Part shown: positions 51,622 through 60,391 of the stretch, one piece after another
How positions within the stretch are numbered: the stretch's first letter is position 1
Layout: every line of letters starts with the position of its first letter
DNA from: Bacteroidota bacterium
Lineage (GTDB): Bacteria; Bacteroidota; Bacteroidia; Chitinophagales; Chitinophagaceae
Assembly: GCA_018267955.1 (NCBI GenBank)
Contig: JAFDXL010000005.1
Location: forward strand, 186,001 to 250,000
Length of the DNA: 64,000 nucleotides
Direction: 5' to 3'
Made by a program: the position numbers and the translations under genes
The notes under the pieces: generated by a model
Told to the model about the DNA's origin: nothing
The model's database searches: none
What the model saw: only the letters and a program-made list of their open reading frames with translations

Positions 51622-52410
51622 TTATTGATTAGTACTTGCAAGGTTATTTTCTTTGCCCAGGTACAGATGCATGGTATCTCCACGCAATCCAACCCTCATG
51701 GCTTCCAGCGGTATTACCTCTGATGGGGCCAAATTACCCAGGTTTACGTTAGCGCCCAGCAGTTCCAGGAAGTATAGCTGCTGTGCTTTTTGCGGTGCTT
51801 CCCAGATGATCTTTTCGAAAGGTATCTGTGTCAGTATCTCCTGTACCAGGCCTTCGCGCACCTCGCCACTGCCACGATAGATACCTACGTTACCTGCTTC
51901 ACGCGCCTCAGCTATCACATAAGTAGAGCCTGCTTCCAGCTCTGCCTTCATCAGCTCTATCCATTTGTATGGCGGCATAATGTGCGTCGCATCTTTAGAC
52001 CCAACTTCAGACAGTACGGTAACATGTTTAGCCAGCTTTTCGATGTAGCCGCATTTTTCTACATGCGGTATGGTAATAGAACCATCAGACACCTCTACGT
52101 GCTTCAGGCCATATTCTTTTACAGTATTCAGATAGTCGTCAAATTGCCCGCGGATCAGGAAAGCTTCAAATAGAGTACCCCCGAAATACACAGGTATATC
52201 ATGAGAAAGATATATATCTATTTTTTGCTTCAGATTATTAGTAACGTGTGCAGTGCCAAAACCAAGTTTTACAATATCAACATAAGGAGCAGCAACAGAA
52301 AGGAAGTTATTTACTTCGTCCAGCCCAAGGCCTTTGTCCATCACCATTGTAAGCCCGTAGTTACGAGGCTTTTGTGTACGCTCAGGTAAGTTCTTCAGGT
52401 TAAAATTCAT
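51622..52410 (-). CDS. comA: Phosphosulfolactate synthase (ComA family)
   Basis: A TIM-barrel protein of 262 residues with the ComA pattern: 'RNYGLTMVMDKGLGLDEVNNFLSVAAPYVDIVKLGFGTA', 'PVYFGGTLFEAFLIRGQFDDYL', 'HVEVSDGSITIP', 'VLSEVGSKDATH', 'ARESGN'-like 'AEAREAGNVGIYRGSGEVR', and 'IIWEAPQKAQQLYFLELLG'. It adds sulfite to phosphoenolpyruvate. In methanogens it starts coenzyme M; Bacteroidota use is not established and could feed sulfolactate or sulfonate metabolism. No comB/comC are adjacent. Confidence 0.9.
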   Translation of the reverse strand: MNFNLKNLPERTQKPRNYGLTMVMDKGLGLDEVNNFLSVAAPYVDIVKLGFGTAHVTNNLKQKIDIYLSHDIPVYFGGTLFEAFLIRGQFDDYLNTVKEYGLKHVEVSDGSITIPHVEKCGYIEKLAKHVTVLSEVGSKDATHIMPPYKWIELMKAELEAGSTYVIAEAREAGNVGIYRGSGEVREGLVQEILTQIPFEKIIWEAPQKAQQLYFLELLGANVNLGNLAPSEVIPLEAMRVGLRGDTMHLYLGKENNLASTNQ

Positions 52411-52437
52411 CGTAACACTTTTTCAATTTATTGGCAA

Positions 52438-52471
52438 CAAATGTACATCTTTCACGCCTGTATATACAAAA
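52438..52471 (-). promoter_or_regulatory. Consensus promoter of phosphosulfolactate synthase gene
   Basis: Minus strand TTTTG (52471-52467), 21 bases, TACATTTG (52445-52438), 27 bases before the ATG. Confidence 0.7.
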
Positions 52472-52513
52472 TTGTATTTTTCACTTGTATATTAGCGGAA
52501 TATTTCCATATCT

Positions 52514-52807
52514 ATGAGACGTAATGTTCCGATGTTTGGCTTTGTATTGGGTGTATTGATGCCGGTAGTAGGCTTCTTTATTGTATACGCAATACTGTTT
52601 CATTCCTATACATTCGGAGACTTCACAGCATACCTGATGCGTACACACGAAAAAGCGGCTACCGTTATCAGCCTTGCTATATTGCTGAACGTACTGCCAT
52701 TCATCTACTTTACCAACAAACGCCTGGATCTGTCTGCAAGAGGAGTACTTATAGCTACCATACTTTATGCAGTATTGATCATCCTGTTAAGGTTTGTATG
52801 GAACTAA
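52514..52807 (+). CDS. Small three-span membrane protein, 97 aa
   Basis: Three spans (about residues 6-30, 47-66, 77-95) with a short loop 'MRTHEKAATVI' that holds charges. No family recognised. It ends 1 base before lpxB's ATG, so it is coupled to lipid A synthesis at least in expression. Confidence 0.75.
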   Translation: MRRNVPMFGFVLGVLMPVVGFFIVYAILFHSYTFGDFTAYLMRTHEKAATVISLAILLNVLPFIYFTNKRLDLSARGVLIATILYAVLIILLRFVWN

Positions 52808-52808
52808 T

Positions 52809-53912
52809 ATGCGCTACTACATTATAGCGGGCGAGGCCAGTGGCGATCTCCACGGCAGCAACCTTATCAAAGCATTGCATCGCAACGACAGCAACGCAGA
52901 TGTACGATGCTGGGGCGGCGATAAGATGCAGGAAGCAGGCGCCACACTGGTAAAGCATTACCGCGACCTTGCCTTTATGGGCTTTGTAGAAGTGCTGACA
53001 CATTTACGTACTATCTTCCGCAACATAGATCTCTGCAAGCAGGACATTACAGAATACAAGCCCGATGTGATCGTTTTCATTGACTATCCCGGCTTTAATA
53101 TGCGCATTGCTGAATGGGCAAAGCAGCAGGGTTATAAAACGGTCTATTATATCTCTCCGCAAGTATGGGCATGGAAGGAGAATCGTGTTAAGAAAATTAA
53201 ACGTGATGTAGATAAGATGCTGGTAATACTGCCCTTTGAAAAGCAGTTTTACAACAAATGGGCTTATGATGTAAGTTATGTAGGGCACCCATTGATACAA
53301 GTAGTGGAAGAAGAACAACGCAAACCTGTTATCCCTATCTCGTCTAAACCGATCATAGCATTATTACCCGGCAGCAGATCGCAGGAGATAAAGGTGAAAC
53401 TGCCTGTAATGCTGACCATGGTATCGCGCTTCCCGGAATATCAGTTTGTTATTGCACAGGCACCTGCCCAGCCCGATAGCACTTATAGGGAACTAATAGG
53501 AAGCCAGGATGTGATGCTGGTAAAGAACCAGACCTACGACCTGCTAAGACAAGCAAAAGCGGCCCTGGTAACCAGCGGCACCGCAACGCTGGAAACCGCA
53601 TTATTTGGTGTGCCGGAAGTTGTTTGTTATAAGGGCAATCCTATATCATATATGCTGGCAAAAAGGCTGGTGAAGATCAAATACATATCGCTGGTGAACC
53701 TGATCATGGACAAGCCTGTGGTGACAGAATTGATACAGGGAGATCTCAATGAAACCATGCTGCAAAAAGAGCTGGATAAGATACTGAACAATGCAGCGCA
53801 TATTAAGCAGCTAAAAACTGATTACGAGCAGTTGTGGCACTTGCTGGGTGATAGTAATGCATCAGACAATGCCGCGAAGGCTATTATAGCCGTCGCACAA
53901 ACAAAACCTTAA
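52809..53912 (+). CDS. lpxB: Lipid-A-disaccharide synthase
   Basis: ATG 52809 gives the family N-terminus 'RYYIIAGEASGDLHGSNL'. 'DVIVFIDYPGFNMRIAEWAKQQGYKTVYYISPQVWAWKENRVKKIK' (residues about 80-130) and 'ALLPGSRSQEIKVKLPVML' near 190, 'VTSGTATLETALFGVPEVVCYKG' near 255 are LpxB marks. Length 367. It couples UDP-diacylglucosamine and lipid X, so the organism makes lipid A. It sits after a small membrane protein gene. Confidence 0.95.
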   Translation: MRYYIIAGEASGDLHGSNLIKALHRNDSNADVRCWGGDKMQEAGATLVKHYRDLAFMGFVEVLTHLRTIFRNIDLCKQDITEYKPDVIVFIDYPGFNMRIAEWAKQQGYKTVYYISPQVWAWKENRVKKIKRDVDKMLVILPFEKQFYNKWAYDVSYVGHPLIQVVEEEQRKPVIPISSKPIIALLPGSRSQEIKVKLPVMLTMVSRFPEYQFVIAQAPAQPDSTYRELIGSQDVMLVKNQTYDLLRQAKAALVTSGTATLETALFGVPEVVCYKGNPISYMLAKRLVKIKYISLVNLIMDKPVVTELIQGDLNETMLQKELDKILNNAAHIKQLKTDYEQLWHLLGDSNASDNAAKAIIAVAQTKP

Positions 53913-53969
53913 CGTTTCCCGGAAATCCATATTGGCTAAAAAGGCGTAACTTTTAGTAAACAGCTAATC

Positions 53970-54653
53970 GTGAAAAACGCTTTTTATATAGCCTTGCTAC
54001 TAGTAGCAACACATGGCTTTAGTTCGTGCGCACAAAATAAACACAAGATAAAACGCAATATTAGTGCCGCTGTATCTCATGCAGACACTTCGGGTGCTTA
54101 TAATGCGCAGGCAACTTTTGCAGCGGGTTGCTTCTGGCATGAGGAGACTTTATTCGAAAGTATTAAGGGCGTAGGTGAAGTGGTATCTGGATATGCAGGT
54201 GGCGATTATGCTAATCCGTCTTATGAAGATGTGGGAACAGGCACAACCGGCCATGCAGAGACAGTGAATATTTATTACGATAGTACTAAGATATCCTTCC
54301 CGCAATTGGTGCAGGTATATTTTGACGCGATGGATAATCCTACACAGGTAAACGGCCAGGGGCCGGATCATGGCACGCAGTACAGGTCTATCATCTTTTA
54401 TCGCAACCCGCAGGAAAAGAATATAGCCGAAGATTATATCGCAAAGCTAACCCGGTCGGGTAAATACAAGGATCCGATCGCCGTTGAGGTAAAACCTTTT
54501 ACCAAATTCTGGCAGGCTGAAGATTATCATCAGAACTACATTGACCATAATCCTGATAACCCTTATGTAATGGATGTATCTATCCCGGATATTGTGCGAT
54601 ACCAGCAAGCGCATCCGGAGATGATCAAACCGGATCATTCGTTTGTCGAATAA
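53970..54653 (+). CDS. msrA: Exported methionine sulfoxide reductase A (GTG start)
   Basis: GTG start at 53970. A lipoprotein signal ends at Cys20 (GFSSC). The MsrA active site AAGCFWHEETLF has the nucleophile Cys54 and 'SGYAGGDYANPSYEDVGTGTTGHAE' follows, with 'HGTQYRSIIFY' and 'FWQAEDYHQNYID'. It repairs oxidised methionine outside the cytoplasm, anchored in a membrane. No MsrB domain is fused. Confidence 0.93.
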   Translation: MKNAFYIALLLVATHGFSSCAQNKHKIKRNISAAVSHADTSGAYNAQATFAAGCFWHEETLFESIKGVGEVVSGYAGGDYANPSYEDVGTGTTGHAETVNIYYDSTKISFPQLVQVYFDAMDNPTQVNGQGPDHGTQYRSIIFYRNPQEKNIAEDYIAKLTRSGKYKDPIAVEVKPFTKFWQAEDYHQNYIDHNPDNPYVMDVSIPDIVRYQQAHPEMIKPDHSFVE

Positions 54654-54661
54654 TTCTGGGA

Positions 54662-55222
54662 TTATACCCTCGCACGCCATTCTACATCTGCCACACCATT
54701 GATATGGCTGATGTATCTTGCCAATACAAACAGGAAATCAGACAAGCGGTTGAGGTAACGCACTACCAGGTCGGGTATTACTTCTCCTTGTTCGTGCATG
54801 GCTACACAAATGCGTTCTGCCCTGCGGCATACACACCTTGCCACGTGGCAGGTAGAAGATGCAAGGTTACCTCCGGGAAGTATGAAAGAACGCATCTCCG
54901 GTAACACTTCATTCATCTCATCAATGCGCTGCTCCAGCCAGGCTACATCTTCATCGTGCACATCAGGCAGCTTCATTTTTACCTCTTTATCGGGGTTGGT
55001 AGCTAATACACTACCTATAGTGAATAAGCGGTCCTGTATCTCGCGCAGCCAACCGTTTATTTGTTCATTGGCAGCCATATCGTTCACCATACCGATGAAT
55101 GAATTCAACTCATCAACAGTGCCATAACTTTCTATGCGGATGTGACTTTTGGCCACACGCACACCACCTATAAGGCTGGTGCTGCCCTTGTCTCCCGTTT
55201 TAGTATATATCTTAAATGCCAT
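54662..55222 (-). CDS. Cob(I)alamin adenosyltransferase, PduO type
   Basis: The N-terminal ATP loop 'IYTKTGDKGSTSLIGGVRVAKSHIRIESYGTVDELNSFIG' and the later 'ILPGGNLASSTCHVARCVCRRAERI' near 118-142 with 'YLNRLSDFLFVLARYI' are diagnostic of PduO/MMAB enzymes. Length 186. It makes adenosylcobalamin. It is the downstream partner of an ABC ATPase gene (18-base gap) but this looks accidental. Confidence 0.92.
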   Translation of the reverse strand: MAFKIYTKTGDKGSTSLIGGVRVAKSHIRIESYGTVDELNSFIGMVNDMAANEQINGWLREIQDRLFTIGSVLATNPDKEVKMKLPDVHDEDVAWLEQRIDEMNEVLPEMRSFILPGGNLASSTCHVARCVCRRAERICVAMHEQGEVIPDLVVRYLNRLSDFLFVLARYISHINGVADVEWRARV

Positions 55223-55240
55223 TGATCTTTTTTGATTTTT

Positions 55241-55948
55241 CTAATGTACTTCGGTAATAGTCTGCGCGTTTAATTTATCTGTCTCTACCACACCATCACG
55301 TACACGCACTATCCTTTTGGTAAAGTTTGCGATGTCTTCTTCGTGTGTTACCAGCACAACAGTATTGCCTTGCTCATGTATGGCGCTGAATAGCTCCATG
55401 ATCTCTACCGATGTTTTGGTATCCAGGTTACCGGTAGGTTCATCCGCCAGTATCAGCGATGGGTTATTGACCAGCGCACGGGCAATCGCTACCCTCTGGC
55501 TTTGTCCACCCGATAATTCATTTGGTTTGTGATGCGCGCGATCTGAAAGGCCCACTTTGTCGAGCATAGCACGGGCGCGCTCTTCGCGATCCTGCTTGCC
55601 TACACCGGCATATATTAGCGGTAGCGCCACATTTTCCCATGCAGTGAGGCGCGGCAAGAGGTTGAACTGCTGAAACACAAATCCTATCTCCACGTTCCGC
55701 ACATTGGCCAGTTCATCATCCTGCATACGGCTTACATCCTGCCCATTGAGTATATAAGTGCCGCTGGTAGGCGTATCCAGGCAACCGATAATATTCATCA
55801 GGGTGGATTTACCGGAACCCGAAGGCCCCATCAGGGCAACATATTCGTTTTCCTGTATCACCAGGTTGATACCTTTTAATACAGGCAATTCCTGTTTCCC
55901 GAGGTAATAGCTTTTACGAATGTCTTTGAGGCTTATAACATCTTTCAT
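55241..55948 (-). CDS. ABC transporter ATP-binding protein, LolD/MacB type
   Basis: Walker [19 protein letters not shown] near residue 41-58, Q-loop '[27 protein letters not shown]', signature [16 protein letters not shown] near 143-158, Walker B '[12 protein letters not shown]'. The '[26 protein letters not shown]' spacer is typical of LolD/MacB, which export lipoproteins or macrolides. No permease gene is adjacent in this window. Confidence 0.92.
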   Translation of the reverse strand: MKDVISLKDIRKSYYLGKQELPVLKGINLVIQENEYVALMGPSGSGKSTLMNIIGCLDTPTSGTYILNGQDVSRMQDDELANVRNVEIGFVFQQFNLLPRLTAWENVALPLIYAGVGKQDREERARAMLDKVGLSDRAHHKPNELSGGQSQRVAIARALVNNPSLILADEPTGNLDTKTSVEIMELFSAIHEQGNTVVLVTHEEDIANFTKRIVRVRDGVVETDKLNAQTITEVH

Positions 55949-56020
55949 CTACAAAACAGCATTGGCTGTGCTATTTCAAAAATACAGATAATTTTACGCT
56001 TCGCTTTCTGCTGATATTTT

Positions 56021-56833
56021 ATGGTGATATTTCCCAATTGCAAGATCAACCTTGGCCTGTACATTACTGAAAAACGGCCCGACGAGTATCATAACCTGGA
56101 AACCGTTTTTTACCCGGTAGCCATAAAAGATGTGCTGGAAATAGTGCCTGCAGATGAAAGTACCATACAATTGCATGGCAAAGCCATAGAAGGAGACCCG
56201 AAAAATAACCTTGTATGGAAGGCATGGGAACTATTGCATGGACTATACCCGGATAAGACAACCCCGGTGGCCATTCACCTGCTCAAAAATATACCTATGG
56301 GTGCAGGCATGGGTGGCGGCTCTGCAGACGGGGCATTTATGCTAAGGTTGATGAATGAATACTACCAGCTACGCTTATCAAACGAAGAGCTTGCGGCATT
56401 TGCACTGCAATTAGGTAGCGATTGCCCCTTCTTTATCTATAACAGTCCTCGATATGCCAAAGGGCGCGGTGAGCTGATGAGCCCTGTATCAATCGACCTG
56501 TCGGGTTATAGTTTGCAAATCATTTGCCCTTCTGTACATATATCAACCGCCGCTGCTTTTAAAATGATCCAACCGAAGCCTGCTTCTTTCGATTTAAAGA
56601 AATTGCCGGAATTACCCATAAATGAATGGTTTGAATATTTAAGCAATGATTTTGAGGAGCCTGTTTTTGCCCAACATCCCGGCCTAAAGGAAATAAAAGA
56701 GCAATTGTATGCCCAGGGAGCAATCTATGCATCCATGAGTGGCAGCGGCAGTACTATCTATGGGATATTTGAAAAAGGCAAAAAGGCGATAGTCCAATCA
56801 GAATTGCAAATGGAAGCACATTATCTTGAATAA
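56021..56833 (+). CDS. ispE: 4-diphosphocytidyl-2-C-methyl-D-erythritol kinase
   Basis: GHMP-kinase motifs: 'FPNCKINLGLYITEKRPDEYHNLETVFYP' at the start, the ATP motif PMGAGMGGGSADGAFML near residue 90-107, and 'YASMSGSGSTIYGIF' near 240. Length 270. It phosphorylates CDP-ME in the MEP route, matching dxs in this window. Convergent with rplT across a palindromic terminator. Confidence 0.94.
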   Translation: MVIFPNCKINLGLYITEKRPDEYHNLETVFYPVAIKDVLEIVPADESTIQLHGKAIEGDPKNNLVWKAWELLHGLYPDKTTPVAIHLLKNIPMGAGMGGGSADGAFMLRLMNEYYQLRLSNEELAAFALQLGSDCPFFIYNSPRYAKGRGELMSPVSIDLSGYSLQIICPSVHISTAAAFKMIQPKPASFDLKKLPELPINEWFEYLSNDFEEPVFAQHPGLKEIKEQLYAQGAIYASMSGSGSTIYGIFEKGKKAIVQSELQMEAHYLE

Positions 56834-56843
56834 TGGAAATAAG

Positions 56844-56875
56844 AATAGCCGTTCCGGAATTCCGGAACGGCTATT
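56844..56875. terminator. Perfectly palindromic bidirectional terminator (ispE / rplT)
   Basis: A 32-base perfect palindrome, AATAGCCGTTCCGGAA and its complement, between convergent ispE and rplT. It lacks long T tracts, so efficiency is uncertain. Confidence 0.75.
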
Positions 56876-56894
56876 GAATATGATTAAGTGAAGC

Positions 56895-57239
56895 TTATTT
56901 TACTTCAGCAACCAGCTTTTTGAAGCTTTCAGGCTCGTTCATAGCCAGGTCAGCCAGTACCTTACGGTTCAGGTCGATGCCTTTAGCAGCCAGTTTACCC
57001 ATGAACTGAGAATAGCTGATACCTTCTTCGTGGCATGCTGCGTTGATACGCACGATCCATAAAGCACGGTAGTCGCGTTTTTTGTTCTTGCGGCCTACAA
57101 ATTTATAGCCAAGACCTTTTTCTAATACGTTTTTGGCAACGGTATAGACGTTTTTACGTTTGCCGTAAAAACCTTTGGCTTGTTTCAGTATCTTTTTCCT
57201 TCTCGCGCGTGATGCAACCGCATTTACCGAACGTGGCAT
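56895..57239 (-). CDS. rplT: 50S ribosomal protein L20
   Basis: Length 114 with the L20 start '[37 protein letters not shown]' and '[57 protein letters not shown]'. An RNA-binding large-subunit assembly protein, last of a two-gene transcript with rpmI (39-base gap). Confidence 0.98.
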   Translation of the reverse strand: MPRSVNAVASRARRKKILKQAKGFYGKRKNVYTVAKNVLEKGLGYKFVGRKNKKRDYRALWIVRINAACHEEGISYSQFMGKLAAKGIDLNRKVLADLAMNEPESFKKLVAEVK

Positions 57240-57278
57240 ATCTTATAATGATTAATTCAGTTATTAATAATTTTTATT

Positions 57279-57476
57279 CTATCGCAGAGCCAGCATGCGT
57301 TTTACCAGGTTTTCATTTGCAGGGTGTACAAATGCAGCCTGGCGCAGGTGGCGTTTGCGCGTTTTTGATTTTTTAGTCAGCAGGTGGCTTTTAAAAGCTT
57401 TATACCTGCGAATTTTACCTGTGCCTGTTACTTTAAAAGTCTTTTTAGCACGACTGTGAGTCTTCACCTTTGGCAT
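57279..57476 (-). CDS. rpmI: 50S ribosomal protein L35
   Basis: Length 65 with the L35 pattern '[46 protein letters not shown]'. First gene of the rpmI-rplT unit. infC, usually just upstream in bacteria, is absent; a clear promoter stands there instead. Confidence 0.98.
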   Translation of the reverse strand: MPKVKTHSRAKKTFKVTGTGKIRRYKAFKSHLLTKKSKTRKRHLRQAAFVHPANENLVKRMLALR

Positions 57477-57495
57477 GATCTCAAATTTGGGATGG

Positions 57496-57526
57496 CAAAG
57501 GTATGCTTTTTTTAAAACCGAGCAAA
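57496..57526 (-). promoter_or_regulatory. Consensus promoter of rpmI-rplT
   Basis: Minus strand TTTG (57526-57523), 19 bases, TACCTTTG (57503-57496), 19 bases before the ATG. Confidence 0.8.
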
Positions 57527-57643
57527 ATATTAATTAAACTTTTATTGACTACCGTTCTGATTGCTCTTAAAAAGCAAAGATACATAATGATAAAGCCGCA
57601 CCATTTCATATAACCGGGCATTTGATTATTTTTATGGCGTATT

Positions 57644-58195
57644 ATGGCCTTATTAAGATTCAGGGTGTACTGGGAAGATGACGACCTGGTATACAGGGAT
57701 ATAGAAATACGCCCGACTCAAACCTTACTGGAATTTCACAAAGCGATCATTTCGGCATACGAATTCGATGGCAAACACAGTGCGTCTTTCTTTGAAAGTA
57801 ACGACAGATGGATACGTGGCAGGGAGTTCAATTCGGAAGTGCTGGTTAATAAGAAAGATGCACCCGCACTTTCTATGATGCGCACACCGATCAATGCCCT
57901 TGTGTCTGCCCCGGATCAGAAGTTCGTGTATGAATATGACCCGGTTAAGAAATGGACATTCCTGGTGGAGCTGATTGGCGTTAGCAAGGATGAAGATCCT
58001 AAACGTACCTATCCTTATGTATTCCGCAAAGAAGGAGTAGCACCTGCGCAATATGGTGTGAAGGGTGTAAACCTAGATAAACTGCTGGAAGTAGAAGAGA
58101 AGTATGACCTGGGGGCTGATGAAATGGCGGAAGGCTTCGGTAATGAAGGAGAAGGTGGTGAGAGTACGGAAGGTGGGGAAGAAAGCTTCGATTAA
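57644..58195 (+). CDS. Plasmid pRiA4b ORF-3-like protein, 183 aa
   Basis: The chain fits the PRiA4_ORF3 family (IS1096 TnpR-like passenger): 'RFRVYWEDDDLVYRDIEI', 'LLEFHKAIISAYEFDGKHSASFFESNDRW', 'FVYEYDPVKKWTFLVELI'. The tail is acidic and Gly/Glu-rich (GNEGEGGESTEGGEE). No transposon surrounds it, so it is a chromosomal member of this family. Function unknown. Confidence 0.85.
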   Translation: MALLRFRVYWEDDDLVYRDIEIRPTQTLLEFHKAIISAYEFDGKHSASFFESNDRWIRGREFNSEVLVNKKDAPALSMMRTPINALVSAPDQKFVYEYDPVKKWTFLVELIGVSKDEDPKRTYPYVFRKEGVAPAQYGVKGVNLDKLLEVEEKYDLGADEMAEGFGNEGEGGESTEGGEESFD

Positions 58196-58248
58196 TTGCA
58201 AGGAATAGTTATTTCGCACATAGGCTGCCGGCCAATAAATCATAACCA

Positions 58249-59151
58249 TTGTCTCGTACCGTATACGTTATAGCAGGGCCTACAGCGGTAGGTAAAACGG
58301 CTATTGCCATAGCCCTTGCCCAAAAGCTGGGTACGGAGATCATATCGGCAGATAGCAGGCAATGCTATAAAGAAATGACCATTGGTACCGCCAAGCCATC
58401 TGCACAGGAACTAGCAATCGTTAAACACCATTTCATAGATGAATTCTCGGTGGTTAACCATATTACCGCCGCCAATTTTGAAAAGCTGGCGTTAGGCTAT
58501 CTAGGGGAAATATTTCAGCATCATGATACGGCCGTTGTGTGCGGTGGTACTGGACTGTATATAAAGGCGCTTTGCGAGGGGCTTGATGAGATGCCCGAAG
58601 TAAATGAGGAAGTAGTAGCGGATGTGCAGGCGCAATACGAGGCGCAAGGACTCCCCTGGCTGCAGCAGGCGGTGCACGAAGAAGACCCCGAATTTTACCG
58701 TGTGGGTGAGATAGAAAACCCTGCAAGGCTATTAAGAGCACTAAGTTTTATCCGCTCTACCGGTGTAAGCATTACCAATTTTAAAACCGGTATAAGAAAA
58801 GCGAGGGATTTTAAGATCATTAAAATAGGATTGGAATTACCCCGCGAAGTACTTTATCAACGTATAGACCACCGTGTGGATGCTATGATAGCTGCCGGCC
58901 TGCTGGAGGAAGTAAAGGAACTTTACCCGCTGCGCAGGCTTAAAAACCTGCAGACGGTTGGCTATAGCGAGCTATTTCATTACATAGACCAGCAGATGTC
59001 GCTCAGCGAAGCGATAGATAAGATAAAACAGCATACCCGCAATTATGCCAAGCGGCAAATGACCTGGTTTAGAAAAGATAAAGAGATGCACTGGCTGCGT
59101 GCTGATGATACGGATGTTGTTGAAAAGATATTATCTGTTACCCCAGCCTGA
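58249..59151 (+). CDS. miaA: tRNA dimethylallyltransferase (TTG start)
   Basis: TTG start at 58249 gives the family N-terminus with Walker A GPTAVGKTAIAIALAQ at residues 8-23. 'ISADSRQCYKEMTIGTAKP' near 35, 'GGTGLYIKALCEGLDEMP' near 99, and 'QTVGYSELFHYID' near 240 are MiaA motifs. Length 300. It adds dimethylallyl to A37 of tRNAs using an MEP-pathway product. Its 3' end overlaps the convergent glycosyltransferase gene by 21 bases. Confidence 0.95.
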   Translation: MSRTVYVIAGPTAVGKTAIAIALAQKLGTEIISADSRQCYKEMTIGTAKPSAQELAIVKHHFIDEFSVVNHITAANFEKLALGYLGEIFQHHDTAVVCGGTGLYIKALCEGLDEMPEVNEEVVADVQAQYEAQGLPWLQQAVHEEDPEFYRVGEIENPARLLRALSFIRSTGVSITNFKTGIRKARDFKIIKIGLELPREVLYQRIDHRVDAMIAAGLLEEVKELYPLRRLKNLQTVGYSELFHYIDQQMSLSEAIDKIKQHTRNYAKRQMTWFRKDKEMHWLRADDTDVVEKILSVTPA

Positions 59152-60348
59152 AGCATTGATGCTAAAAAGCGTCAGCAGCCTTACCAGGTATAATAGTATT
59201 GTAAAACCCAGCCGAAAGATACCATAGGAGATAACTTTAAACACAGATTTATTGTTCCTCACAACCAGGAATAGAAAATAAATAGCAGCGTAGACATAAA
59301 AGTATGGTAAGTGAAACAAGGCAATAATAAATATAACCTGTAGCGGAACGCTTACAAAAAAAGATAGAACATCTAAGGCGGAGAATATACGTACCAGTGG
59401 CGACACATTCCGCAAAAAAACAGCGCGTACCTGGTAGATGATACTGGTTTTAAAAGCCCTCCGCATTTTCTTTAAATAAGGCTGCAGTTCAAATCTCTCG
59501 TGAATGATGATTGTGTCAGGCACCGTATAGCTTTTGCCGTTTTGCAGCGCCAGGTTGGTAAGGCTTTTATCGTTACCCGTCAATAGCTTCTTACCGAAGA
59601 ATGTTTCCCGTTCAAAACTGGCCACATTGTTTTGCAGGAATTTATAATCACAAAACATAAAGGCACCGTTACATGTCAATGTAACACCAAACCTGCTTTC
59701 AAAAAGCCTTTTGTAATAATTGGTATGATAGCTGGTGCTTATAAACGTGTTCAGGTAATCATCCTTAAAATCCTTAATACTTATGCGCACTCCGAATATT
59801 AGTCCGTCTGCGTGTGAACCGATAAAGCGCAGGCATTTATAGATCACATTATCCTCGAAACAAATATCTGAATCTATAAACAGCACATAATCAACAGGCC
59901 TTAATGCACGGATGCCTTTTACCTGTGAGCCGCGCAACCTGAGGTTTTGTTCATTCCGTATCAAACGTATCCTATCCTTATATACAGCATCCAATACTAT
60001 AGGTTCAGTGCTTGCATCATCTATTAAAAGTATCTCCTGTGGCTGAACTGTACTTTCAAAAATGCTTTTGAACAATGCATCCAGGTTTTCTTTTTTTTCG
60101 TTGTAAGAGCAGATCAGGATTGAAAAAGACGGCAGTTCACCAGTTTCTTCCTTTACAGCGGTTTGACTAAGCAGATAAACATTATAAATATAGGCTACCC
60201 TCAACGCCACAAAGGGCAGCATCAAAAACAGCACAGCATATTGTGTAACGGCACAATAGATCACTAAAGCTGAGGACAGGCAGGTGATCGTAACGTCGTA
60301 AATGAAGCGCTTACGTTGTATAGTAGTATTAAAAAATCCCTTTATCAT
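59131..60348 (-). CDS. Family 2 glycosyltransferase with membrane spans, 405 aa
   Basis: A GT-A fold: 'PSFSILICSYNEKKENLDALFKSIFESTVQPQEILLIDDASTEP' near residue 73-115, the DxD-like 'VLFIDSDICFEDN' near 155-167, and 'GNDKSLTNLALQNG' near 258. Two spans precede the catalytic part (about 15-55) and several follow it (about 325-400), so it is an inner-membrane processive-type or Bacteroidota-type GT2. It precedes an ABC-2 glycan exporter on the same strand and probably builds or extends the exported chain. Confidence 0.88.
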   Translation of the reverse strand: MIKGFFNTTIQRKRFIYDVTITCLSSALVIYCAVTQYAVLFLMLPFVALRVAYIYNVYLLSQTAVKEETGELPSFSILICSYNEKKENLDALFKSIFESTVQPQEILLIDDASTEPIVLDAVYKDRIRLIRNEQNLRLRGSQVKGIRALRPVDYVLFIDSDICFEDNVIYKCLRFIGSHADGLIFGVRISIKDFKDDYLNTFISTSYHTNYYKRLFESRFGVTLTCNGAFMFCDYKFLQNNVASFERETFFGKKLLTGNDKSLTNLALQNGKSYTVPDTIIIHERFELQPYLKKMRRAFKTSIIYQVRAVFLRNVSPLVRIFSALDVLSFFVSVPLQVIFIIALFHLPYFYVYAAIYFLFLVVRNNKSVFKVISYGIFRLGFTILLYLVRLLTLFSINASGWGNR

Positions 60349-60391
60349 TAACTGGAATGGCAGTAGTAGTCATTCAGGGTGGTAAAAATAA

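Noticed and set aside
57644-58195. Transposon carrying the pRiA4b ORF-3-like gene
   Set aside because: No transposase, inverted ends or target duplication are visible around it.
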